64,000 nucleotides of DNA from Ectothiorhodospira mobilis (GTDB taxonomy: Bacteria > Pseudomonadota > Gammaproteobacteria > Ectothiorhodospirales > Ectothiorhodospiraceae). Below the pieces are notes generated by a model. The model was not told the DNA's origin. It searched no databases and saw only the letters and a list, made by a program, of their open reading frames with translations. This document shows, piece by piece, positions 21,433 to 30,249 of the stretch. How positions within the stretch are numbered: position 1 is the first letter of the stretch; each line of letters starts with the position of its first letter. The stretch is taken from positions 62,001 to 126,000 of the forward strand of contig NZ_FOUO01000007.1 in assembly GCF_900114895.1 (NCBI RefSeq), given 5' to 3'. A program made the translations under genes and the position numbers.

Positions 21433-22788
21433 ATGCCAGCCCCCCACGAACATGATCTGGATGTGGTCCTTGAATGCCTGGAGCAGGCCGATCTCACCGG
21501 TCTGCGTCAACGTCTGGACGAGATGCGCATCCAGGACATCGCCCATGTGCTCATGGCCCTGGAGCCGGATCCCCGCCGCGAGGTCTTCCGCCTCCTGGCC
21601 CCGGGGCGGCGCGTGGACGTGTTCTCCTATCTGGACCCCCATCATCAGCTGCAACTGATCGAACAGATCTCGGCGGCGGAGGGGCGCTTCCTCCTCTCCG
21701 AGATGTTGCCGGATGACCTCACCGCCCTGTTGGAGGACCTGCCAAAAGAGCAGGTGCGCCGCCTGTTGCGGTTGCTGCCGTTTCGTTCCATCCGCCGTGC
21801 CCTGACCCTGCTGGGCTATCCGGAGGACAGCTGCGGACGCCTCATGACCACGGCGGTGGTGAGCGTGCGCCCGCACTGGACCATGGCCCGGGCCCTGGAG
21901 CATCTGCGCGACCAGGTGGAGGTGGGGGAGACGGTGAACCTGGTCTATGTCACCGACGAGGACGGGGTGCTGCAGGGGGTGTTGCCCCTCAAGTATTTCC
22001 TCAAGGCGGATCTGGACAGCCCCGTGGAGGGCCTCATGGCCCGCAACCTGGTGTCCATCCGTGCCGATGAGCCCCAGGAGGAGGCCCTGCGCACCATGCG
22101 CCACTACGATCTACCCGCCCTGCCGGTGGTGGACGAGGCCGGAGAGCTCCTGGGGGTGATCACCGTGGACGATGTCTTCGACGTGGAGCAGGAGGAGACC
22201 ACCGAGGATTTCCACCGCATGGGCAGCGTGGGGACCATGAGCCTGAGCCTGCGGGATGCCCACCCCGGGCTGCTGTACCGCAAGCGCATCTTCTGGCTGC
22301 TGGTGCTGGTGGCGGTGAACATCCTGGGGGGCATGGTGATCTCCGCCTATGAGGCGGCCATCGAGGCGGTGGTGGTGCTGGTGTTCTTCCTGCCCCTGAT
22401 CATCGCCGGTGGCGGCAATGCAGGCGCCCAGTCGGCCACCCTCATGGTGCGATCCCTGGCCACCGGCGAGGTGCAGCCAAAGGACTGGCTGCGCCTTTGG
22501 GGGAAGGAACTGGGGGTGGCCGCGGCCCTGGGGGGGACCATGGCCCTTACCGTGGCGGCCCTGGGGTTCTGGCGCGGCGGGGGGGAGATCGCCCTGGTGG
22601 TGTCCCTGGCGATGCTGTTGGTGGTGCTGGTGGGCAGCATGGTGGGCATGATCCTGCCGTTTGTGCTGTCCCGCCTGAGACTGGATCCGGCCACTTCCAG
22701 TGCCCCCCTGGTGACCTCCATCGCCGACGTGGCGGGGATCTTCATCTATTTCGGCCTGGCCACGGCCGTGCTGGGCCTGGGGGGGTGA
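21433..22788 (+). CDS. mgtE: Magnesium transporter MgtE (first copy)
   Basis: MgtE is a dimeric Mg2+-gated Mg2+ channel in the inner membrane. The 451-aa product has the usual order: superhelical N domain (~20-135), two CBS domains that sense cytoplasmic Mg2+ (~140-265, ending VITVDDVFDVEQEETTEDF), the plug helix, and five transmembrane helices. The pore region has GGGNAGAQSATLMVRSLA, and the last helix has LVTSIADVAGIFIYF with the conserved pore Asp. Forms a tandem with a second mgtE 49 bases downstream. Confidence 0.93.
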   Translation: MPAPHEHDLDVVLECLEQADLTGLRQRLDEMRIQDIAHVLMALEPDPRREVFRLLAPGRRVDVFSYLDPHHQLQLIEQISAAEGRFLLSEMLPDDLTALLEDLPKEQVRRLLRLLPFRSIRRALTLLGYPEDSCGRLMTTAVVSVRPHWTMARALEHLRDQVEVGETVNLVYVTDEDGVLQGVLPLKYFLKADLDSPVEGLMARNLVSIRADEPQEEALRTMRHYDLPALPVVDEAGELLGVITVDDVFDVEQEETTEDFHRMGSVGTMSLSLRDAHPGLLYRKRIFWLLVLVAVNILGGMVISAYEAAIEAVVVLVFFLPLIIAGGGNAGAQSATLMVRSLATGEVQPKDWLRLWGKELGVAAALGGTMALTVAALGFWRGGGEIALVVSLAMLLVVLVGSMVGMILPFVLSRLRLDPATSSAPLVTSIADVAGIFIYFGLATAVLGLGG

Positions 22789-22837
22789 AGTGGCCCGCCT
22801 CCATGCCTGAGAATCCTGGACCCAAGACTGCGGGAAG

Positions 22838-24199
22838 ATGCCGGTGGAGATGACCGAACCCCTGGATTTCGAGGACCTGAGGCGGCGGCTCGGGGAGGAG
22901 GCGCGTGCGGAACTGGCCCCCCTGTTGGAGGGGCTGCAGGACCAGGACGTGGCCGCCCTGGCGGCCGGGCTGGCCCCGGAGGAGGGGGTCCGGCTGATCC
23001 GTGCCCTGGCCCCGGAGCGGGCGCCGGATGTCTTTTCCTATCTCCCCCTGGAGCAGCAGCGGGGTTTGCTGGAGATCCTGAACGACGACGAACGGACCCG
23101 GATCCTGGCGCGGGTGTCCTTCGATGATGTGGCGGCCCTGCTGGATGGCCTGCCGGAGTCGGAGACCGCGGCCCTGCTGGCGCTGCTGCCGGGGGATCGC
23201 CGGCGTCTGGTGCGCCAGTTGCTTTCCTATCCCCGGGAGAGCGCGGGCCGGCGCATGACCCCGGGGTTCCTGGCGGTGCGTCCCGGCTGGACCCTGGGCC
23301 AGGCCCTGGATCACCTGCGCAGCGAGTACGAACAAAGCGAGACGGTCAATGTGGTCTTCGTCACCGATGACGCGGGGCACCTCCTGGGGACGGTCCGGCT
23401 CCGGGATCTGCTGGTGGGCTCGCCGCGGCGGCGGGTGGACAGCCTGCTTCAGGAGGAGGTGATCTCCACCCGGGTGGATACGGACCAGGAGGAGGCGGCT
23501 TGGCTCATCCGTCATTACGACCTGGAGGTCCTGCCGGTGGTGGATGCACGGGATGTGCTGGTGGGGATCCTCACCGTGGACGATGTCATGGATGTGGTCA
23601 CCGAGGAGACCACGGAGGATTTCCTGCGCATGGGCAGCGTCGGGCCCATCGCCCCGGGGTTGAAGGATGCCGCCCTGGGGCTGCTCTACCGCAAGCGGGT
23701 GGGGTGGCTGATCATCCTGGTATTCGTCAACCTGATCAGCGGGGCGGTGATCTCCCTGTTCGAGCGTTCCATCGAGGCGGTGGTGGCCCTGGTGTTCTTC
23801 CTGCCCCTGGTGATCGCCACCGGCGGCAACGCCGGCTCCCAGGCCTCGACCCTGTTGGTGCGATCCCTGGCCACGGGGGAGGTCCAGTCCCGGGATTGGT
23901 TGCGTCTGCTGGGCAAGGAGTTGCTGGTCTCCGGTGCCCTGGGTCTGACCCTGGGGGGGACGGTGTGGCTTGCGGCGGTATGGTTGGCCGGGCCCCAGGT
24001 GGGGCTGGCGGTGGCCGTGGCCATGGTGCTGGTGGTGGTCCTGGGCAGTCTGGTGGGGCTGCTGCTGCCGCTGGTGCTGACCCGCCTGAGGCTGGATCCA
24101 GCCACGGCCAGCGCGCCGCTGGTGACGTCCATCTCCGACGTGGGGGGGATCCTGCTCTATTTCGCCGTGGCCACGGCGATCCTGGCCTTGGGCGGATAG
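22838..24199 (+). CDS. mgtE: Magnesium transporter MgtE (second copy)
   Basis: A second MgtE paralogue of 453 aa with the same architecture: N domain (~10-135), CBS pair (~135-260, ending ILTVDDVMDVVTEETTEDFLRMGS), five membrane helices with GGNAGSQASTLLVRSLA and LVTSISDVGGILLYF. It is clearly homologous to the upstream copy along its whole length, yet diverged enough in the N domain that this is an old duplication. The start may be the ATG at 22838 or at 22850; both have purine-rich sequence very close upstream. Transcription heads into the inverted repeat at 24206. Confidence 0.92.
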   Translation: MPVEMTEPLDFEDLRRRLGEEARAELAPLLEGLQDQDVAALAAGLAPEEGVRLIRALAPERAPDVFSYLPLEQQRGLLEILNDDERTRILARVSFDDVAALLDGLPESETAALLALLPGDRRRLVRQLLSYPRESAGRRMTPGFLAVRPGWTLGQALDHLRSEYEQSETVNVVFVTDDAGHLLGTVRLRDLLVGSPRRRVDSLLQEEVISTRVDTDQEEAAWLIRHYDLEVLPVVDARDVLVGILTVDDVMDVVTEETTEDFLRMGSVGPIAPGLKDAALGLLYRKRVGWLIILVFVNLISGAVISLFERSIEAVVALVFFLPLVIATGGNAGSQASTLLVRSLATGEVQSRDWLRLLGKELLVSGALGLTLGGTVWLAAVWLAGPQVGLAVAVAMVLVVVLGSLVGLLLPLVLTRLRLDPATASAPLVTSISDVGGILLYFAVATAILALGG

Positions 24200-24205
24200 G
24201 TTCAG

Positions 24206-24421
24206 TGCAGCGCCCCCGCGCAGGGGGCCCTTTAAGGGCGGATCGCGCCGTGGGGTAGGAGGTCGAGCCGGGTCCCTGGAAGCGGGCGTGCGCCGCAGGG
24301 AGGCGGCGCGCGAGCCTACAGGGAGGTATTCACGGCGTCCCGCTGGAAGGGACCCGGCTCGACCGTGCCGGCCAAAAGGCACACCCGTCGCCCTGAGGGC
24401 CCCCTGCGCGGGGGCGCTGCA
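24206..24421. repeat. 216-bp nested inverted repeat between convergent genes
   Basis: The outer arms are 26 bases and perfectly complementary (24206-24231 and 24396-24421). Inside them is a second perfect pair of 17 bases (24261-24277 and 24348-24364), and near the centre a 7-bp hairpin (GCGCCGC at 24290-24296 with GCGGCGC at 24303-24309). The segments between are partly complementary too. The whole gap between mgtE and the PfkB gene can thus fold as one large cruciform. It contains no coding frame and resembles intergenic repeat families of gammaproteobacteria. It may terminate transcription from both sides. Confidence 0.85.
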
Positions 24422-24426
24422 TCTGG

Positions 24427-24462
24427 GGGGAGATGCCCCGGCCATGCCGGGGACACCTCCCC
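24427..24462 (-). terminator. Hairpin after the PfkB kinase gene
   Basis: A stem of CCCCGGC/GCCGGGG (24436-24442 with 24446-24452) extended by GGGGAG/CTCCCC after a small internal mismatch. It starts 8 bases past the PfkB stop on the minus strand. No T tract follows, so termination strength is uncertain. Confidence 0.45.
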
Positions 24463-24469
24463 TTGGGCA

Positions 24470-25402
24470 TCACATCTCGCGGCCGAAGGCCTCCTTGAAG
24501 CGGGCCTCGATGTCGGCGCGGCTGGGGGCGTGGTTCTGCGGCCCCAGGTGCTCGATCTTGATGGCCCCCATGAGGGAGGCGACCCGGCCCGTGGTCTCCC
24601 AGTCCAGGCCGTTGAGCAGGCCCCAGAGCAGTCCGGCGCGGTAGGCATCGCCGCAGCCCGTGGGATCCTTGATCCCCTGGATGGGGGCGGAGGGGATCTG
24701 GATCTGCTGCCCCTCGGTGTAGATGGTGGAGCCGTCCCCCCCGCGGGTGATGATCAGGGCCTTCACGTGGCGGGCCAGCTCTTCATGGCTCCAGCCGGTG
24801 CGCTCGCTCATGAGCTGGGCCTCGTAGTCGTTCAGGGTGACGTAGGTGGCCTGTTCCACGAAGCGGCGCAGGTCGTCGCCATCGAACATGGGCATGCCCT
24901 GGCCCGGGTCGAAGATGAACGGGATCCCCGCCTCGGCGAACTGCTGGGCATGCTGGATCATGCCGTCGCGGCCGTCGGGGGAGACGATGCCCAGGGTGAT
25001 GCCGCTGGCATCGGTCACGCGATTGCGGTGGGATTCCCCCATGGCGCCGGGGTGGAAGGCGGTGATCTGGTTATCGTCCTGGTCGGTGGTGATGAAGGCC
25101 TGGCCGGTGTAGTGCTCCGGCACCACCGTGATGTGCTTCTGCTGGATGCCGCACTTGTCCAGCCACTCGGCGTAGACATCGAAATCCGCGCCGACGGTGG
25201 CCATGGGAACCGGGTCCCCCCCTAAAAGCTTCAGGTTGTAGGCAATGTTGCCGGCGCATCCGCCAAATTCCCGCCGCATCGCCGGGACCAGGAAGGACAC
25301 GTTGAGCATGTGCACCTTCTCCGGGAGGATGTGGTTCTTGAAGCGGTCGGGGAAGACCATGATGGTGTCGAAGGCGTAGGAACCGCAGATGAGAGCAGAC
25401 AT
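24470..25402 (-). CDS. PfkB-family carbohydrate kinase (adenosine kinase-like)
   Basis: A 310-aa ribokinase-fold sugar or nucleoside kinase. Seen: the glycine-rich N-terminal substrate region (FGGCAGNIAYNLKLLGG) and the PfkB C-terminal signature DPTGCGDAYRAGLLWGL with the catalytic Asp. The ATG at 25402 has AGGAG six bases upstream. Proteobacterial members of this clade are usually annotated as adenosine kinase or simply carbohydrate kinase; the substrate cannot be fixed from sequence. It is a single gene convergent with the mgtE pair. Confidence 0.85.
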   Translation of the reverse strand: MSALICGSYAFDTIMVFPDRFKNHILPEKVHMLNVSFLVPAMRREFGGCAGNIAYNLKLLGGDPVPMATVGADFDVYAEWLDKCGIQQKHITVVPEHYTGQAFITTDQDDNQITAFHPGAMGESHRNRVTDASGITLGIVSPDGRDGMIQHAQQFAEAGIPFIFDPGQGMPMFDGDDLRRFVEQATYVTLNDYEAQLMSERTGWSHEELARHVKALIITRGGDGSTIYTEGQQIQIPSAPIQGIKDPTGCGDAYRAGLLWGLLNGLDWETTGRVASLMGAIKIEHLGPQNHAPSRADIEARFKEAFGREM

Positions 25403-25707
25403 TGGAACTCCTGATGTGGGTTGGAAGCGGACGGGCGCCCGGGGCAACGGCCCGGGTACGATGTGACGCGCTCCGCCGGCGTCGGTCGGGCCGTGATGGG
25501 GCCCGGTGCCCATGAGACATGGCCGGGGGAGGATGCGGATGCCGCGGGTCCGCCGCCGCAGTTGGGCGGGGCGCCCGGAGGTGTTGCAGGGGGCACATGA
25601 TAGAGGTCTTGGCGGTCAATTGCGAATCCGGACCCGGCGGGTGTATGTTCATACGGCCGCCGCAGGCCTGCGGCGGCCACCCAGAACCAGGCGGGAGAAC
25701 GCGCATC
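25403..25707. other. 305-base divergent intergenic region with a 24-bp perfect palindrome
   Basis: Spacer between the divergent PfkB and hemolysin III genes. It must contain both promoters but I see no strong consensus. At 25655-25678 there is a perfect palindrome, GGCCGCCGCAGG followed by its complement, ending 29 bases before the hemolysin III start; it could be an operator or a leader hairpin. No gene is supported here. Confidence 0.6.
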
Positions 25708-26367
25708 ATGGTGTCCACGGAAGCCTTCCCCGAACGTCCCTATACCCGGGGCGAGGAGCTGGCCAATACCTTCAGCCACGGCCTGGCCCTGCTGGCGGCG
25801 TTGGCGGGGATCCCCTTCCTGCTGCTGGAGGCGGTTGGTACCGGCAGCGCCGGGTTCGTCGTGGGGGCGGCGATCTTTTCCACCACCATGGTCCTGCTCT
25901 ACCTGGCCTCCACCCTCTATCACGCCGTGCCACCGGTGGGTCGGGCCAAGCGGGTCTTCCGCGTCCTGGACCACTCGGCCATCTTCCTGCTCATCGCTGG
26001 CACCTACACCCCCTTCACCCTGGGGATCCTGGGCGGTCCCTGGGGGTGGACCCTATTCGGTCTGGTCTGGACCCTGGCGGGCCTGGGGGTGCTGCTCAAG
26101 TCCTTCAACGGCATCCCCCATCCGGTGCTCTCCACCGGCCTCTACCTGCTCATGGGCTGGCTGGTGCTCATCGCCATCGTGCCCCTCTACCGGCTCATGC
26201 CCCTGCCGGGTCTGCTCTGGCTGCTGGCGGGGGGGCTGGCCTATACCGGCGGAGTGGTCTTCTTCGCTTTAGACCGGTACCTGCCCTACGGGCATTTCGT
26301 CTGGCACCTGTTCGTCATGGCCGGTACGGTATGCCACTACTTCGCGGTGCTCTGGTACGGGGCCTGA
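25708..26367 (+). CDS. Hemolysin III family membrane protein (YqfA/PAQR-like)
   Basis: A 219-aa integral membrane protein with seven hydrophobic segments. Family markers are the N-terminal EELANTFSHGLALL, STLYHA in the second segment, LDHSAIFLLIAGTYTPF, and C-terminal FVWHLFVMAGTVCHYFAVLWY. The spaced His/Ser/Asp residues form the presumed metal site of the PAQR/hemolysin III superfamily. Actual hemolysis is not implied; homologues such as YqfA affect membrane homeostasis. The start at 25708 gives MVSTEAFPERPYTRGEELAN. Its 3' end overlaps the opposing PA2778-like gene by 31 bases. Confidence 0.85.
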   Translation: MVSTEAFPERPYTRGEELANTFSHGLALLAALAGIPFLLLEAVGTGSAGFVVGAAIFSTTMVLLYLASTLYHAVPPVGRAKRVFRVLDHSAIFLLIAGTYTPFTLGILGGPWGWTLFGLVWTLAGLGVLLKSFNGIPHPVLSTGLYLLMGWLVLIAIVPLYRLMPLPGLLWLLAGGLAYTGGVVFFALDRYLPYGHFVWHLFVMAGTVCHYFAVLWYGA

Positions 26368-27365
26368 TCCTGCTCGTCGGCAACGGGTACGGGGCAGGGC
26401 GGCAGGGCGGGGCAGGGTGCGGCGCAGGCTCCGCCCCCGGCCGCTGCCAGCGCCGTCCGGGTCTGGCGGTACACCGGATCCTCCGGTGCCAGCATCAGGG
26501 CGCAGCCCGCCGCCTGCCGCGCCGTTTCCGGGCATCCGGCCGCTTGCAGGGCATGGGCCAGATTGTTCCAGGCGGACGCGGTGTCCGGGGCGTTTTGGAT
26601 GAGCCGCCGATAGGCCGCCGCGGCCGCGGCGGGGCGCTTGAGGGCGTGGAAGGCGTTGCCCAGTGCGAACCAGGACGCCGGCTCCCCGGGCCATCGGGTC
26701 ACGGCGGCGGCGTAGGCCCGCAGGGCCTGCCGGCGCTGGCCCGTCTCCTCCAGTTCCAGGGCGGCCCGCAGCCAGGGGAGGGGTCGGGCGGAGACGGGGG
26801 GTGAGCCCGGGTCCCGGATCACGATCCCCCATCCCCCACCCCGTTGCCAGGTGCGCTCGAAGGTGGACAGGGCCGTGACATGACGGCGGCGCGTGCCGGA
26901 GCGCAGGAGGATGCGGCGCCGCTCCAGGTCGAAGCCCACCACCACGGCATAATGCCAGCGGGGCAGGGCGCTCAGCCCCAGGTTCTGCAGCACCAGCACC
27001 GGCTCGCCGGCGGCCACCTCCGTCAGCAGCGCCTCCAGGCGGGGAGGGAGCGGATAGGGCACCAGCCCCCGGGCGCGCACGGCGGCCCGGATCTCCGTCT
27101 GCAGGCTGCCCCGCCGGCCGGGGACGTAGATCTCCCCCCGCAGGGCCTCGGGATCCGCCGCCCGGCCCCGGGCCTGCAGCACGGTGGCCAGGGCGGCGGG
27201 GCCGCACTGGTAGCGCGATTGGGGATGAAAAGGAACCTGCTCCAGCTCCACCGCCGTCGGCAGGTCCCGGGGCGGGGCCTGTTCCAGTTGGCGGGTCTGC
27301 GGGGCCGTGGCGCACCCGGCCAGCAGCAGCACGGCGATCGGGATCAGGGCCCGCAGGCCGGTCAA
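26337..27365 (-). CDS. PA2778-like lipoprotein: C39-type cysteine peptidase domain plus TPR repeats
   Basis: A 342-aa protein. A TTG start at 27365 has AGGAG six bases upstream and gives a short signal with lipobox LLLAGC. Next comes a papain-like C39 domain: the Cys in YQCGPAALATVLQ and the His in RWHYAVVVGF are the expected catalytic pair. The C-terminal third holds TPR-like repeats (RQALRAYAAAVTRWPGEPASWFALGNAFHAL). This matches the PA2778 family, found next to PA2779-family genes as here. The substrate is unknown. No methionine start fits the signal peptide. Confidence 0.8.
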   Translation of the reverse strand: MTGLRALIPIAVLLLAGCATAPQTRQLEQAPPRDLPTAVELEQVPFHPQSRYQCGPAALATVLQARGRAADPEALRGEIYVPGRRGSLQTEIRAAVRARGLVPYPLPPRLEALLTEVAAGEPVLVLQNLGLSALPRWHYAVVVGFDLERRRILLRSGTRRRHVTALSTFERTWQRGGGWGIVIRDPGSPPVSARPLPWLRAALELEETGQRRQALRAYAAAVTRWPGEPASWFALGNAFHALKRPAAAAAAYRRLIQNAPDTASAWNNLAHALQAAGCPETARQAAGCALMLAPEDPVYRQTRTALAAAGGGACAAPCPALPPCPVPVADEQDQAPYQSTAK

Positions 27366-27390
27366 ACCGCAGCTCCTGCGATGGTACGGG

Positions 27391-27789
27391 TCAGTCCACC
27401 GGGCGCACGAAGGGGAAGATGTCCGTGGCGCCGATGACATCCGTGACGATGAACACCACGAAGATGAAGGCGGCCACCCCCAGGATGCTGGAGCCGCCGG
27501 CGGGCATCTCCTCCATGCGGCGGTTGAGCTCGGCCACCTCGGCATCGCTCAGCCGGGCGACCCGTTCCGCGGCTTGGTCGGGATCCACCCCCAGGGCGGA
27601 CAGCTGTTCGCGCACCGCCTCCCGGTCCAGGGCCTGCAGCAACTGCGCCCGTTCCCAGCGGGCCTCTTCGCCCTGCAGCATCTGTTCGGTTCCCACCATG
27701 GCCGCATGTACGGGGGCAAAGACCAGGGGCAACGCGGTGAGCAGGCAGACGAGGGCGGCGGCCCAGCGGGTCTTGGGTCTTGGGGTCAT
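27391..27789 (-). CDS. PA2779 family protein
   Basis: A 132-aa exported or membrane protein. It has an N-terminal signal (AAALVCLLTALPLVFAPVHA), a central helical charged segment (QLLQALDREAVREQLSALG, ERVARLSDAEVAELNRRMEEMPAGG), and a C-terminal hydrophobic helix ILGVAAFIFVVFIVTDVIG. GAGGAG precedes the ATG at 27789. Function is unknown. It is the first gene of a two-gene operon with the PA2778-like lipoprotein 25 bases downstream, and the pair probably works together at the envelope. Confidence 0.8.
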   Translation of the reverse strand: MTPRPKTRWAAALVCLLTALPLVFAPVHAAMVGTEQMLQGEEARWERAQLLQALDREAVREQLSALGVDPDQAAERVARLSDAEVAELNRRMEEMPAGGSSILGVAAFIFVVFIVTDVIGATDIFPFVRPVD

Positions 27790-27969
27790 GGCATCGTTCT
27801 CCTCGGGAGGTCGGGAATCCTTGGGATGGATGGCGCTACGCCGGGTATTGTTGTCTTTGGGCCGTGGCGGGTCAATCGACACGGCTCACACCCCGGGGGC
27901 ATGCGCCGCGCTTGCGCCCCCGGGGCCGCCCCCCTAGGCTGACACGGCGCAAGAGGCGAGGGTCGGGGT

Positions 27970-29268
27970 ATGCACAAGGCCGAGCGGCGGGAGATCCTGG
28001 GCTGGGCGATGTACGATTTCGCCAGCCAGGCCTACACCCTGCTGATCATCACCGTCATCTTCGGTGACCTGTTCACGCGGGTGATCGTGGGGGATGCGGC
28101 CAACGACTATCGCCTGGGGAACCTGCTGTGGAGCCTGTCCCTGGCCGCCAGCTACCTCCTGGTGGTGCTCACCGGGCCCCTGGCCGGGGCCATCATGGAC
28201 TTCTCCGCCGCCCGCAAGCGGTTCCTCTTCGGTAGCTACGCCCTGAGCGCGGTGACCACGGCCCTGTTGTACTTCGTCGCCCCCGGCTGGGTGTGGCTGG
28301 GGGTGGTGCTGATCATCCTCTCCAACTTCGCCTTCTCCATGGGGGAGGCCTTCATCGCCAGCTTCCTGCCGGATCTGGGGCCCCCGGAGGCCCTGGGGCG
28401 CATCTCCGGCTTCGGCTGGGCCATGGGCTACCTGGGGGGGCTTTTGGCCACCGCCTTTGCCCTGGCGGTGCTGGGAGAGGTGAGCGCGGAGAATTTCGAC
28501 CGGGTGCGCTGGGTGGGGCCCTTCGCCGCCGCCTTCCTGCTGCTGGCGGCCCTGCCCACCTTCCTCTGGTTGCAGGAACGGGGCCGGGGGCGGCGGCTGG
28601 GCCATCTGCGCGCCTATGTGATCATGGGCCGGCGGCGTGTGCGCAGGACGGTGAAGGCCCTGGGTCACCGGCGCGATCTGGGGGTGTTGCTGCTGTCGGT
28701 CTTCTTTGCCATGGCCGCCATCTATATCATTATTGCCTTTACCTTTATCTACGGGGCCCAGGTGATCCGCTGGGACGAGTCCGTGCGGGTGACCATGTTC
28801 GTCATCGTCCAGATCACCGCCGCCGCCGGGGCCCTGGGCTTTGGACACCTGCAGGACCGTCTGGGGGCCCGGCGCGTCTACCTGGCCACCCTGGTCCTGT
28901 GGATGCTGGCGGTGGGGCTGATCTCCCTCACCCCCTGGCTGGGGCACCGGCTGGGGGTGGAGGGGCAGCACGTCTTCCTGGTGGTGGGCGCCCTGGCGGG
29001 GGCCTGTCTGGGGGCAACCCAGTCCGCCGGCCGTACCCTGGTGGGGCTCATGGCCCCGGCGGGGCGGGTGGCGGAGTGCTTCGGCTTCTGGGGCGTGTCG
29101 GCCAAGGCCGCCGCCATCCTGGGCCTGGTGGCGGTGGGGGTGTTGCAGGCCCTGGTGGGGCTGCAGCTGTCCATCCTGCTGTGCATGGTCCTGTTCGGCC
29201 TGGCCTTCTGGGTGGGCCTGGCCCTGGAGGATCCCGGCCCGGGGCGGCGAGTGGCCCATGCCCCGTAA
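27970..29268 (+). CDS. MFS transporter, UMF1/Atg22-like family
   Basis: A 432-aa protein with about twelve hydrophobic segments and the N-terminal signature EILGWAMYDFASQAYTLLIITVIFG typical of the UMF1 (Atg22-like) branch of the major facilitator superfamily. A loop of basic residues (RGRGRRLGHLRAYVIMGRRRVRRT) separates the two six-helix halves. The substrate is unknown; the yeast relative exports amino acids from the vacuole. coaD starts 30 bases downstream and may be cotranscribed. Confidence 0.85.
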   Translation: MHKAERREILGWAMYDFASQAYTLLIITVIFGDLFTRVIVGDAANDYRLGNLLWSLSLAASYLLVVLTGPLAGAIMDFSAARKRFLFGSYALSAVTTALLYFVAPGWVWLGVVLIILSNFAFSMGEAFIASFLPDLGPPEALGRISGFGWAMGYLGGLLATAFALAVLGEVSAENFDRVRWVGPFAAAFLLLAALPTFLWLQERGRGRRLGHLRAYVIMGRRRVRRTVKALGHRRDLGVLLLSVFFAMAAIYIIIAFTFIYGAQVIRWDESVRVTMFVIVQITAAAGALGFGHLQDRLGARRVYLATLVLWMLAVGLISLTPWLGHRLGVEGQHVFLVVGALAGACLGATQSAGRTLVGLMAPAGRVAECFGFWGVSAKAAAILGLVAVGVLQALVGLQLSILLCMVLFGLAFWVGLALEDPGPGRRVAHAP

Positions 29269-29778
<510 letters not shown>

Positions 29779-29867
29779 CATGGGCGGTTGTCCGCCGGGG
29801 CGGTGTTGTTCAGGACGGGCAACGGTCACGGGCCGCGTGTCCGCCACCGGCCGCTCGACCCGATACG

Positions 29868-29883
29868 GATCTGGAACCAGATC
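29868..29883. promoter_or_regulatory. 16-bp inverted repeat upstream of the ferredoxin gene
   Basis: GATCTGG-AA-CCAGATC is a perfect 7-bp dyad with a 2-base centre, 30 bases before the ferredoxin ATG. Position and symmetry suit a dimeric repressor or activator site; no regulator can be named. Confidence 0.3.
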
Positions 29884-29895
29884 TTGACGAGATGA

Positions 29896-30168
<273 letters not shown>

Positions 30169-30199
30169 CGCACCTGCCGGGGATCCCCGCAGGATGCAT

Positions 30200-30227
30200 C
30201 CAGGAGGGGCCCGCGGGCCCCTCCTGG
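30200..30227. terminator. 28-bp perfect palindrome, likely bidirectional terminator
   Basis: CCAGGAGGGGCCCG followed by its exact complement, 31 bases past the ferredoxin stop and 22 bases past the mutM stop on the other strand; CGTTT follows on the plus strand. Position between convergent genes suggests termination from both sides. Confidence 0.6.
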
Positions 30228-30249
30228 CGTTTGGGGCCTCGGCCGGGCT

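Noticed and set aside
22742-24445. 567-codon minus-strand frame antisense to the second mgtE
   Set aside because: Gln/His/Pro/Gly-rich translation without domains; the sense strand encodes a complete MgtE.
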